From: Ariolimax columbianus
Lineage: Eukaryota > Mollusca > Gastropoda > Stylommatophora > Arionidae
Assembly (NCBI GenBank): GCA_036924085.1
Contig: JAVGWX010000013.1
Coordinates: 51,552,965 to 51,616,964 of the forward strand
DNA: 64,000 nucleotides
Reading direction: 5' to 3'
Shown here piece after piece: positions 9,189 through 18,909 of this stretch (the first letter of the stretch is position 1; each line of letters opens with the position of its first letter). The translations under genes and the position numbers were made by a program. The notes below the pieces were generated by a model that did not search any database, had not been told where the DNA came from, and saw nothing but the letters and a program-made list of their open reading frames with translations.

Positions 9189-10440
9189 TATCTGGTTGAT
9201 CCTGCCAGTAGTCATATGCTTGTCTCAAAGATTAAACCATGCATGTCTAAGTTCACACTGTCTCACGGTGAAACCGCGAATGGCTCATTAAATCAGTCGA
9301 GGCTCCTTAGATGACAAGATCCTACTTGGATAACTGTGGCAATTCTAGAGCTAATACATGCTTACCAAGCTCCGACCCTCGCGGAAAGAGCGCTTTTATT
9401 AGTTCAAAACCAATCGTCGTTTCCCCTCGCGGGGTTGCGGTGTCCCCACTGGTGACTCTGGATAACTTTGTGCTGATCGCATGGCCTCATGTGCCGGCGA
9501 CGCATCTTTCAAATGTCTGCCCTATCAAATGTCGATGGTACGTGACATGCCTACCATGTTTATAACGGGTAAGGGGGAATCAGGGTTCGATTCCGGAGAG
9601 GGAGCATGAGAAACGGCTACCACATCCAAGGAAGGCAGCAGGCGCGCAACTTACCCACTCTCGGCACGGGGAGGTAGTGACGAAAAATAACAATAGGGGA
9701 CTCTTTCGAGGCCCCGTAATTGGAATGAGTACACTTTAAACCCTTTAACGAGGATCTATTGGAGGGCAAGTCTGGTGCCAGCAGCCGCGGAAATTCCAGC
9801 TCCAATAGCGTATATTAAAGTTGTTGCAGTTAAAAAGCTCGTAGTTGGATCTCAGGCGCAGGCGGGCGGTCCGGCTCGCGCCGGTTCACTGCCCGTTGTC
9901 TCCTGCCCTACCGTCTGCCGGCTCTCTCCCACGGGTGCTCTTCGCTGAGCGTCCTGGGTGGCCGGCGCGTTTACTTTGAAAAAATTAGAGTGTTCAAAGC
10001 AGGCCTCGGCTGCTTGAATAATGGTGCATGGAATAATGGAATAGAACCTCGGTTCTATTTTGTTGATTTTCGGAACTGGAGGTAATGATTAACAGGGACA
10101 AACGGGGGCATTCGTATTGCGGCGTTAGAGGTGAAATTCTTGGATAGCCGCAAGACGAGCTACTGCGAAAGCATTTGTCAAGAATGTTTTCATTAATCAA
10201 GAACGAAAGTCAGAGGCGCGAAGACAATCAGATACCGTCGTAGTTCTGACCATAAACGATGCCGACTAGCGATCCGCAGGAGTTGCTTCCATGACTCTGC
10301 GGGCAGCTTCCGGGAAACCAAAGTGTTTGGGTTCCGGGGGAAGTATGGTTGCAAAGCTGAATCTTAAAGGAATTAACGGAAGGGCACCACCAGGAGTGGA
10401 GCCTGCGGCTTAATTTGACTCAACACGGCCAAACACTGAC
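9189..10440 (+). rRNA. 18S rRNA, 3'-truncated, mutated (non-functional copy)
   Basis: Begins TATCTGGTTGATCCTGCCAG and continues collinearly through TCTAGAGCTAATACATG, CCTATCAAATGTCGATGG, GGTGCCAGCAGCCGCGGAAA, GTTAAAAAGCTCGTAGTTGG, GAGGTGAAATTCTTGGAT and CACCACCAGGAGTGGAGCC, about 1240 nt of an 1.8-kb molecule. It loses collinearity just after TTGACTCAACACGG. Universally conserved positions are altered: CCGCGGTAA of the 530 loop is CCGCGGAAA, and GGAATTGACGG is GGAATTAACGG. No 5.8S or intact 28S follows. It therefore cannot supply a functional ribosomal RNA; it is the rRNA part of the composite retrotransposon. Confidence 0.93.
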
Positions 10441-10770
10441 ATGATTGACATGCCGAGAGCACTTTCGTTGGGTCTAATATGGAACGGGTGCTGGAATTAG
10501 ACGCTCGAAAATCTGGGGCTACCCTCTAAGTAACTTGATTGTCTCGCTAAAGGAATTGACGGAAGGGCACCACCAGGGGTGGAACCTGCGGCTTAAATTG
10601 ACAGAGCACGCCAATACTGTAGAACGTCTGACAAATCGAGAGCACTACCGATGGTTCTAATAATGAACGTACGCTGGAATTAGACTCACGGAAGACACGT
10701 TAGCTCTCTAACACCCAAATGAAAGAACGCTACGGAAATCGTGTTTAACCCCGCAGAAACCGCAGATTTC
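10366..10770 (+). repeat. 183-bp tandem duplication of an 18S-to-28S fusion
   Basis: Two tandem units with 183-bp spacing (AAAGGAATT at 10366 and 10549; GAACG at 10482 and 10665). Each starts with the 18S block AAAGGAATT(A/G)ACGG and the CACCACCAGG block, skips part of 18S, retains an 18S-like ACACTG..GATTGACA..GAGAGC stretch, then passes into 28S-like CTAATA..GAACG..GCTGGAATTAGAC. The 18S-28S junction lies near a GTTGGGT-like string present in both molecules. Unit 2 keeps GGAATTGACGG where unit 1 has GGAATTAACGG, so that change arose after duplication. Confidence 0.75.
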
Positions 10771-10825
10771 AAATACCTGGTCATTGACAAACAAAAGCCC
10801 TCAATAAATTCGTCTGACCAAATAG

Positions 10826-11270
10826 TGAACGGGTGCTGGAAATAGACCATCTGGACAGGTCAGTTTTACCCTACTAATGACAGGGCGTTGCTACGAAAAA
10901 CCAGCTCACATCGAGAGGAGCCGCAGACACTTTGGTTCACGTACCAGGCTGATAAGCCAATGTCGCGAGGCTACCATGTGGGGGATTACGGCCGAACTCC
11001 TGTAAGTCGCAATCCCGCCCAAAATCTCAGCACCACTGCAATGGGAGGCTCCTACGTGTTCGGGACCTGGGGCTCGCGTCTCAGCCCTATCCGGTAGAGC
11101 CGCAGAAAGAGGTCTCTGCCGTCCGCAGATCAAAGCGGGTAGACAGCTGCTTGATACTCACCTTATACGGCGATGGGGTGCGAAACCACCAACATAAGAC
11201 TTAGTTCCTTGTCGGGGTGACGAAAACAGTAGAGCAGCCACCACACTGTGAACTGTCAAGACTCAACCAA
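10826..11270 (+). other. 28S rRNA 3'-terminal domain used as LINE 5' leader (copy 1)
   Basis: Collinear by eye with the last roughly 430 nt of eukaryotic 28S: TGAACGGGTGCTGG, GGTCAGTTTTACCCTACTAA, the sarcin-ricin region CGAGAGGAGCCGCAG, AAGCCAATG..GCGAGGCTACCA, GTAAGTCGCAATCCCGCCCA and finally TTGTCGGGGTGACGAAAACA..GTAGAGCAGC..ACTGTCAAGACTCA. Divergence from ribosomal sequence is clearly greater than in the 18S part, indicating an older acquisition. The GAGA tetraloop of the sarcin-ricin loop is kept while the preceding AGTA is changed. The same block opens LINE copy 2, so it belongs to the family. Confidence 0.82.
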
Positions 11271-11692
11271 TGACCATGAGATCTGTCCGCACACTAGGCG
11301 AAGAACATCTCTGTGACATTAACAGGCTTGTCCCCTGGTTAAATGCACTTCTGCTTCGATATCTACCTCAGTACGCTATCAGCCATATAGCTATCATGCT
11401 GGACGCAGAAGAGATGCAGACCAGCGGACATTGCACACCTGCCCCACTGTGTCAACATCCCAGGTGGCAGAGAATGCTAGGCGTACCATCTCTGCATAGA
11501 AGCCAAGAAAATAAAAGGAGAAAGAGATACCCCACTCACATGCAAATGCTACGTTTCTGGCAGGACGTGACGATCCTGGGGTACAGACACACTGGACTGC
11601 CTCTCTTCCGGGTAAACCAGTCCATTTCATATATCTCATATATCTCATATATCATCTCACATATCATCATCGCACCCTATAGACACGAGTAG
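11270..11692 (+). other. Candidate small ORF in LINE leader (ORF1?), copy 1
   Basis: A 140-codon frame starts (MTMRSVRTLGEEHL) at the point where 28S similarity ends. LINE copy 2 keeps the same frame open for 138 codons (23591-24007, minus), although the main ORF is broken in both copies. No gag, zinc-knuckle or RRM motif is visible; cysteines do not form CCHC. Many differences between the copies change the amino acid, so coding constraint is not evident. The end is a SYISYI run from an ATCTCATAT microsatellite. Confidence 0.3.
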
Positions 11693-11829
11693 TGAAGACT
11701 CGATTGTCTGGTAAGACAACTTCCATAAGAGAGAAACCTCTGATCATAAACAACTGCTGCCTTGCAGATAGGCTGGGGACAGCCAAAGGCTAAGGAGGGC
11801 ATCCCTACAGAAACACCTGTTGAAATCGG

Positions 11830-14800
11830 ATGCACAGTGCCGCAAGCCTAACAAAACAGTGCAACGTAAATCGCAGCTTGATGACAATACAACCGATCAG
11901 AAAAACGCATGGCGCTCATCCTGCGGAGTCCCGCCAGGCAGCGTTAGTGCCGGGCCTCACGCCTCGAAGGGGCCCACCCTTGACTACTGGTGGTCACCCA
12001 CCCATGTGTCGTGGAGTAAAGGCACATGGCTATGGGGTAACTTTTATTGACCAAAAACTCAAAACCCTCAAAATACTAGTGGAATGCGGAGGGAAGTAAT
12101 TAACAAAAAACTTTCCCTAACACATCACCTGCATGAAGGTAAGATTGACGTGGCATGTATCCAGGAAACGCACCTCAACAAAAATCATAAATTCTAAATC
12201 AGAGGATATCAGACCTTCCGTCTTGATGATAGAGAAGGCCACAAAGGAGGGGTCCTGATACTGACCGGAAACTGCATACCGAATAGCGCGGTACCTGTCA
12301 ATCACACCGGACAAGCAGAAATTGTAGGAGTTGACATAATGGCTCAAGAGACGAAGCTCCGCATTTTCAATCTGTACGGACCACCAAATAGAGACATATC
12401 GCTCTCGAGTATGGAGGTCAGAGACTCCAACTGCATAGTAGTTGGAGATTTCAACAGCCACACGGAGAGATGGGGATACTCGGACACAGACAGCAGAGGT
12501 GACGAAGTGGAAGATTGGGAGATAGATACAAATCTCTCCCTAACCAATAGGCCCGAGGATAGCCCTAGCTTCTATTTAAGAACATGGTATACCACCTCGA
12601 CTCCAGAATTGGCCTTCTCCACACAGGACATACACCATAAAATAGACCGCCAGGTGCTAAACCAACTGGCAGGTAGCGACCACAGGCCGATCAGGCTAAT
12701 CATTGACATGGAAGTAGGCCCACAGGAAACAAAACCGCTCCCACGTTGGAATTACAAACGAGCCGACTGGGACAGATTTGCAATCCTGACAGATGCACTG
12801 TGTGAAACCATCAACACACGAAACAACAAAATCAAGCCTGTGGTGGAAAGCCTAAGCAAGGCAATAATGCAAGCCGCCACTGAAACCATCTCAAGAGGAG
12901 CTAGGAAAAACTATAAGCCCTACTGGAATGATGAGTTGTAGAAAGCGGAAGATACAGTAACAAATGCTAGGAACATGACAGAGCGAGAACAATCCATGGA
13001 GGCAAACATCGCCCTCAAAGCCGCCACGGCGAAATACAAACACACTCTCAAGCAAACAGCAAGAGAAAGCTGGAAAAATAAAACGGAAAGCCTAAACCTG
13101 GACAAAGACGGGAACAAGCTATGGAAGCTAGTCAGAGCCATGAACGACGAAACCCCGTCAAACAAACAAATTACCATCAAGCAGGGCGAAAACTTGCTCA
13201 CAGGTAAGAAAGCCGTAAACGCTTTTGTCGATCACTATGCCGGAGCAAACCACATCGAGGTCCCTGCAGATAAGCATACAGACATTAGCGAAGAGCTAAA
13301 GGGGCACGAAAACATCAATACGGCACCTGAAGAGCACATGATGGCCAAATTAACAATGAGCGAAATGGAAGAGGCCATGAGAACATTAAAGAAAAGGAAA
13401 TCTCCCGGAAAAGACGGGATAACAAACGAAATGCTGATGGGGCTGGGCCAAACAGCGAAGAGGAAACTGCTATCGGTCCTGAACCAAAGCTGGAAAAGGG
13501 GAATTGTACCCCAGGCATGGAAAGACGCAATACTGGTACCAGTACCAAAAAACAGGAAAGGACAAAACGGATCCAAATGGATACAGGCCCATCAGCCTAC
13601 TGAGCTGTGTCGGCAAGCTGATAGAACGGATGATAAACACCAGACTGATGTGGCATCTGGAAGAAAAACGAATACTAATTCCACAGCAAGCCGGCTTTAG
13701 ACAGAACAGATCCACTGAGGACCAGGTCATCCTCATAGCCCAGGAAATAGAAGATGCCTACCAGGCACAGAAACACAGTAGCTGTTTGGGTGGATCTGGA
13801 AAAGGCATTTGACAAAGTCTGGAAAGACGGACTTAGAGTCAAGCTAAGAAGAAGTGATGTTTGTGGGAAAATGTACAAGTGGATCAACCCCTACCTCAAA
13901 CAAAGAACGGCCAGAGTCCAAGTACAAGGGCAGACGAGCAAAAAGGTGACACTCGAGCAGGGAGTACCCCAATGGGGAGTACTGTCACCCACACTCTTCC
14001 TGGTATATATAAACGACATTACAGAGAATATACCAAAGGGAGTCCATAGCTCAATGTTTGCAGACGACCTCTGAAAAGAATCTCCCCATAGCAAGAAATC
14101 AAATGCAACAGGCCCTAACATCGCTGGAAGAGTGGGCGAACTCATGGCTGGTCAAAATAAACGAGGAGAAAACCACATGCACAATATTCTCGCTTTCATT
14201 AAAACCCCAAAATACCAAATTAAGTCTAAATGGCAAATTCCTGCAGCCAAACGACAACAAAACCTATCTGGGAGTCACATTTGATCGGCGCATGACATGG
14301 AAAAGTCAGATCGAGAGAAACCGAATGAGAGCCAGAGAAAGAATTGCAATCATGAAGAAACTTGCTGGCACAAGCTGGTGAGCAGACGAAGGCATACTAA
14401 AGAAACTGTACACTGGAAGAGTGAGACCAGTTCTCGAGTATGGCATTGCGGCATGGACAACAGCAGCAAAGGCGAACTTCGATAAAGTTAGCAAACTTCA
14501 AAACCAAGCCATGAGAGTTATAACAGGAGGCATGAAGTCAACGCCAATTGTAGAACTTGAAAAGATTACAAAACTGCAATCCATGACCGATAGAAGAGAC
14601 TGCAGAGCCCAGCTGCAGTCAGAGAAACTCCGAAGACTGACTGACCATCCAATGCACCAGAGACTAAACAATTTGGGAAATGGGAAACTAAAGCGGAGAA
14701 ACTTTGCAGAAATAGCCAAAGCAAAGATGCACGAAGATCCCTTAAACGCAATAACAACACCAAAACCCATCACTACTGTACGAAAACCTACCTGGAGGCA

Positions 14801-15724
14801 GGATATATTTCCAGAGATGGTAGAAAATATACCAGGTATTGGAAACAAAAACTGCCAGACTGAAAAAGAAAGGAGAGATACTACCCTAAGCTTCATATCG
14901 AAAAGCTACCCAAGCATGGACTGGACCCATGCATACACCGACGGTTCTGTAACAAACAATACACAGAACGGAGGGGCAGGAGCATTCCTCAACCTACCAA
15001 ATGGCAAACAAATAACACTGTCATTCGCTACTGGTAAGTACACAAGCAATTTCAGAGCGGAGGCAGAGGCACTGAGGGCGGCAGTGGAAGAAATGGGACA
15101 CACAGTGAAAATGAAAGCCATATAGTCCTGCTTACAGATGCTCTCGCCGTAGTCATAGCGCTAAAAAGCCAGAAAAACACTGAGCTTAATGACTTAAGAG
15201 CAGCACTCTGCAAACTGTGCCAGCAGTCCGCACCAACAAGGGTAGTGGTACAGTGGGTCCCATCACACTGCAACATCAAAGGCAACGAGGAGGCAGACAG
15301 ACTGGCAAAAGAAGGTGCAAGACTACCACAAACAGATACTAGTAGGACGTACGAAGAGTCAAAACGGCTTATCAAAGCCAGATACATGACCAAATGGGAA
15401 ACCGAACATACTGGTTACACCAAAAACGATGCCTATTACCAGTTGAACCGAAGAGAGCAGGTCGTTGTCTTCAGACTTCGCACTGGCCACAATAGACTGA
15501 GGTACCACCTATTCAACAAATTGAAGATAGGTGGTACCGACGAATGCCCGTGCGGTACTGGTAAAATGACCGCTGAACATCTGCTGCAGAACTGCCCGAC
15601 ATACGAGGATCAGAGAGAGCAGATTGTGCCATCACCAGTGGAACTGCAAGACAAGCTCTATGGCAGTGGCGACAGCCTCAGGATGACCGCCGCTTTTTTC
15701 GAAAAAATAATGGTTACTGTCTGA
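11830..15724 (+). pseudogene. LINE polyprotein: AP-endonuclease, RT, RNase H (copy 1, broken)
   Basis: The frame encodes, in order, an AP-like endonuclease (CIQETHL, YGPPN, VVGDFNSH, GSDHRPI), a linker, reverse transcriptase (KRKSPGKDGITNEML, GYRPISLLSCVGKLIERM, QQAGFRQNRSTEDQ, VWVDLEKAFDKVW, GVPQWGVLSPTLFLVYIND, FADDL), an RNase H domain (AYTDGSV, AEAEALRAA, LLTDALAV, WVPSHCN..NEEADRLA) and a cysteine-histidine tail (ECPCGTGKM..EHLLQNCP). This layout fits RNase H-bearing LINEs of the I/Nimb/R1-like groups; the clade is not settled. Damage relative to copy 2 includes TAA at 12195, TAG at 12939, a frameshift near 13550, a 13-bp deletion just after FADDL (14071), TGA at 14379 and a frameshift near 15096. 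Confidence 0.93.
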
Positions 15725-15752
15725 CTGCGTACGAAGAAGAAGAAGAGGAAGA
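15725..15752 (+). other. LINE 3' tail, (GAA)n
   Basis: After the stop at 15722-15724 comes only TGCGTACGAAGAAGAAG and further purine repeats before the target-site duplication. Copy 2 ends in the same way. A very short 3' UTR with a simple-repeat tail instead of poly(A) is typical of I-group LINEs. Confidence 0.8.
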
Positions 15753-15762
15753 ATTCCAAGAT
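15753..15762 (+). other. 10-bp target-site duplication, right copy
   Basis: ATTCCAAGAT, identical to 8546-8555. Confidence 0.85.
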
Positions 15763-15834
15763 GTGTCGTTTACTTCCCCTTATGCCACGTTGTTTGTTCT
15801 GAAGTTTTGTATCAAGATGATGGGTACTCCAAGA

Positions 15835-16135
15835 CCTGTTGGATGAGACTGTTCGTACAGGGCCAGTGAACAAGAGCTACCAAGACCCTTCTACACCTCC
15901 ACGCGGTGATCCCGGATAACAGGCGCCACAGAACAGACAGGCTAAATAGAAGTGATCGAAGCGTGAAGGCTAACATGGTTTTCAAAAATGCCTGATGAAG
16001 TCGGAAATGTATAAATACCGCAGTTATGTTGTAAACTACGACACAACGCATTCTGCTGCCCAGACTACTTCCTGCTACTTGCAAAGCTTTTTCCATGGCT
16101 CGATAGAGGGAGATTGAGAACGAACGAAGATGAAG
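15835..16135 (+). repeat. Dispersed (GAA)-tailed repeat, copy A
   Basis: About 300 bp related to copies B (25165-25455, minus) and C (42930-43095 plus 43335-43460). Shared blocks are CCCTTCTACACCTCCAC, GATAACAGGC, ATGCCTGATGAAGTCGG, CTACGACACAACGCATTC, CTACTTCCTGC and TTTTCCATGGCT, ending GAACGAAGATGAAGAAG. The inner part resembles the leader of the 12-15 kb LINE (11740-11840) and the tail is the same trinucleotide, suggesting a non-autonomous derivative of that LINE. Confidence 0.7.
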
Positions 16136-16451
16136 AAGATGAAGATAAAGAAGAATGAGATAAAGAAGAAGAAAAAGAAGTAGAAGAAGAAGAAGAAGAA
16201 GAAGAACAAGAAGAACAGGAAGAGGAAGAAGAAGAGAAAAAAACGAAGCAATAGTAAATGAAGAAAAAGAAGAAGAAGAAGAAGAAGAAGAAGATGAAGA
16301 TAAAGAAGAATGAGATAAAGAAGAAGACGAAGAAAAAGAAAACGAAGCAGTAGTAAATGAAGAAAAAGAAGAAGAAGAAGATGAAGATAAAGAAGAATGA
16401 GATAAAGAAGAAGAAGAAGTAGTAAATGAAGAAGAAGAAGAAGAAGAAGAA

Positions 16452-16495
<44 letters not shown>

Positions 16496-16512
16496 TGAAG
16501 CAGAAGAAGTAT
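16118..16512. repeat. Polypurine (GAA)n-rich tract
   Basis: Nearly 400 bp of almost pure purine on the plus strand with GAAGAAGAA runs, contiguous with the tail of dispersed repeat A, from which it probably grew. The complementary frame (191 codons of Leu/Phe) is an artefact. Such tracts can form triplex DNA. Confidence 0.92.
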
Positions 16513-16699
16513 GAAACCAGCAGATATGTATATCAACGAGAACGTTCTGGACTGATCGCGTGACATGGTACGATAATGATGATGATGGTATTCTTGTTCA
16601 CGAATGTGATACGGACGATAATCAGCCCACTGCCACACTGACATGTACAAAACAGGCGGTAAAGAGTAGTTTAATCAGGGCAGTGCAGAAAACCAGCCA

Positions 16700-17165
16700 A
16701 CTCGTGGTCACTCTCTTTCTCTCCCTCTCTCTTTCTGTCTCTCTTAATCACCCTACTGTTATTAGCGACTTCTGTAAGGTAAAAGGTATAGTCAGTTTGT
16801 ATAATCTCTCTCCCTCTCTCTTTCTGTATCTCTTGATCTCCCCACTGTTATTAGCGACTTATGTAAGGTAAAAGGTATAGTCAGTTTGTATAATCTACCA
16901 CTCTCCCTCTCCCTCTTTCTCTCTCTCTCTCTCTCTCTATCTCTATTAAGCTCCCCACAGTTTTTAGCGACGTGTAAGGTGAAAGTGAAGTCAGTTTGTA
17001 AAATCTCCATCACTCTCTCTTCCTCTCTCTGTCTATCGCGCCGTATGTGCTAGATCCGAGACACCTCTTCTTAGCAAAACTAATGAAGTAAACAAGTAAA
17101 GTCATTTTGTGTAAATCACTCTCTTTTTCTCTGCCTCTCTGTCTCTCTTGCCCTCTATCTTTGTG
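16700..17165. repeat. About 100-bp tandem repeat, four decaying copies
   Basis: Each unit combines a CTCTCTTTCT-rich part with TTAGCGACTT..GTAAGGTAAAAGG and AGTCAGTTTGTATAATCT. Copies 1-3 are similar; the fourth (from about 17050) is strongly diverged. Confidence 0.85.
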
Positions 17166-17299
17166 TATGTCGAAACCAATTGGAATGACGTTACACAACG
17201 TATTCCAGTTTAGGAAAGATTAGAAGCATTAAAACATGATCTTCACGGATATCAGCTCTACCAGTGGAACAGTTTCATGATGGTTCACTCAAACTCGAT

Positions 17300-17815
17300 T
17301 AAAGCACATGCAGCATGAGGGCGAGAGAAAGCTGGGGTAGCCAGCACTGTCTTTGGGGCAAACAAATGTCGATATTGAAGATTGTCTAAGACTGGTTGTA
17401 AGGTTGTCTGAGCAAGTCTCTCCACTTAACCGTATCCTCAGCAGCTCTCTTCATTTTAATACAGGTTCCAATATGAATGTATCTGCATGCCTGGGATGTA
17501 AGGATAAGTCGTGGTCGGCACCTTTCTCTATCCCCCTGAATCATGCCCTGTGGTATCCTCTAAAGAAGACATTCAGGTCTCATATTGTGCCCCAGCCAAC
17601 GCATCCTTCATGTCTGACTCTTTTTCAATATTGGTTTTTATGCGTCTACTTTAGTGAAGACATTATCATTAGATCTCCTTTCTGTCCAACTCACTTTTTC
17701 TATTCTACGGTAGCACCACATGTCAAATGTTTCCAAGTTTATCTCATTCTCCTCTGTAAGAGTCCATTTTTGAGCCCCAGATAGTGCAACTGGTCATATA
17801 TAGGTGGTGATTATT
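17300..17815 (-). pseudogene. LINE RT C-terminal remnant
   Basis: Minus-strand frames read WTLTEENEINLETFDMWCYR, RIEKVSWTERRSNDNVFTKV and RMRWLGHNMRPECLL, then a degenerate basic tail. This is the thumb/C-terminal part of a LINE RT; the RT core is absent. It shares a motif type with 56930-57910 and lies head to head with the next remnant. Confidence 0.75.
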
Positions 17816-17829
17816 CATTTGTAGAGAGT

Positions 17830-18895
17830 TTAATTTAGGCCTGTACAAGGCCTTCGATAAAACATCAACATATGTGGAACATAATGCAGGAAATGGGGGG
17901 TGTCCTGTGCATATTATCCATCTCATTGAATCATTATATCAAGATCAACGAGTATATGGACAAACATCAGATTGGTTCGCAGTACAAAAGGGAGTAAGAC
18001 AGGGATGTAACCTCTAACATTATCTATACAACATCTATGCCGAATGTATAATGAGAAATGTTAGAGAAGATGAGAACATTGAAGGTTTTGATACATTTTA
18101 CTATTGGCGGTTACGAGATTCCAGTTACGTTACCCAGACGACACAGTGATACTATCAAGAAGTGCAGAAGGGCTAGAGCAGCTACTTTCAGCCGTAAAAC
18201 GACACAGTAAAGATGAAAATCTGTTTATAAACATGAAAAATAAAGATAATGACAACCGACAAAACACAATATCAGTATACATTTACAGTGGGTGGTGAGG
18301 AAATAGATCAGGTCACGCATTTTTAATATCTGGACTCCAGAATTGACAAAAATGGCGACTGCTCGACATAAATCAGAAGAAGAATAGTCATGGCAATGCA
18401 GAGACTGAACAGCCTGAAGAAATTATGGCAGAGCACCAACAAAATGATAAAAGTGAGTCTTGAGAGCCTGTGTTTTTCCTGTGGCATCATTTGGCTGCGA
18501 ATCTTCGACGATTACCAAAACGTCTAGAAAAATAATCGAATCCTTAGAGTCAAAATGTTACCAGAAAAAAAGTCAGAATACCATGGACAGATAAAAAGAC
18601 AAATGTAGACACCCGGCAAGAGTTGAGCATAGAGGAGAACTGGTTTATAAATTCCATTAGAAAATGTAAATACTTTGGTCACACCAAGAGACACAACGGT
18701 CTTGAGAGAACAGTGATGGAAGGTATGGAGCCAGAGAAAAGAGGAAGGGGTAGACCAAGAAGACGATGGCATCAAGATATCCAGGAATGCCTGGGTTAAC
18801 TGTGGCCGAGGCTGGAGTTTTGGCAAGGGAAAGAGTTTCTTTAAGACAGACTGTGATGGGAGCGACGTTCTGTAAAGAACATGCCACATGATGAT
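17830..18895 (+). pseudogene. LINE RT remnant, motif B to C-terminus
   Basis: Decayed frames give YKAFDKTSTYVEH (motif A scrap), LIESLYQDQ, GVRQGCNL (motif B), a DDTVILSRSAEGLEQLL-type region with the aspartates of motif C, RLNSLKKLWQS, and a tail YFGHTKRHNGLERTVMEGME, GRGRPRRRW, ATFCKEHAT. Many stops and frameshifts. Same family as 2165-2861. It supplies the intact order of the family tail, which shows that the 2.2-kb copy is interrupted. Confidence 0.8.
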
Positions 18896-18909
18896 TATGA
18901 GTCCGATCT

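Larger units (their letters stand above)
8556..15752 (+). mobile_element. Composite rRNA-LINE retrotransposon (LINE copy 1)
   Basis: One inserted unit of about 7.2 kb, in order: rDNA external-spacer-like DNA (8556-9188), 18S rRNA 5' two thirds (9189-10440), duplicated 18S/28S fusion (10366-10770), 28S 3' end (10826-11270), a LINE leader (11270-11830), a broken endonuclease/RT/RNase H frame (11830-15724) and a GAAGAAGAAG tail. All parts share one orientation. ATTCCAAGAT on both sides is the expected signature of a single target-primed reverse transcription event. The 28S-derived leader is shared with LINE copy 2 (19524-24377, minus). Either a chimeric RNA was copied whole or the RT jumped templates onto pre-rRNA; the TSD shows only that the assembly was integrated together. 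Confidence 0.85.

Noticed and set aside
10360..10440. Site-specific insertion of the LINE into 18S (as for R7/R8-type elements)
   Set aside because: No 18S sequence resumes after the LINE 3' end at 15752; the TSD lies outside the 18S block instead.
8556..11270. Functional rDNA locus
   Set aside because: 18S is truncated, mutated at invariant sites and fused to 28S pieces; no ITS, 5.8S or 28S body; unit flanked by a TSD.
13235..13576. Minus-strand hydrophobic frames opposite LINE copy 1 (and plus-strand frames opposite copy 2)
   Set aside because: Shadows of the RT frame in antisense; conserved only because the LINE frame is.
16075..16650. Leu/Phe-rich membrane protein on the minus strand
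   Set aside because: Antisense of the GAA tract; low complexity only.
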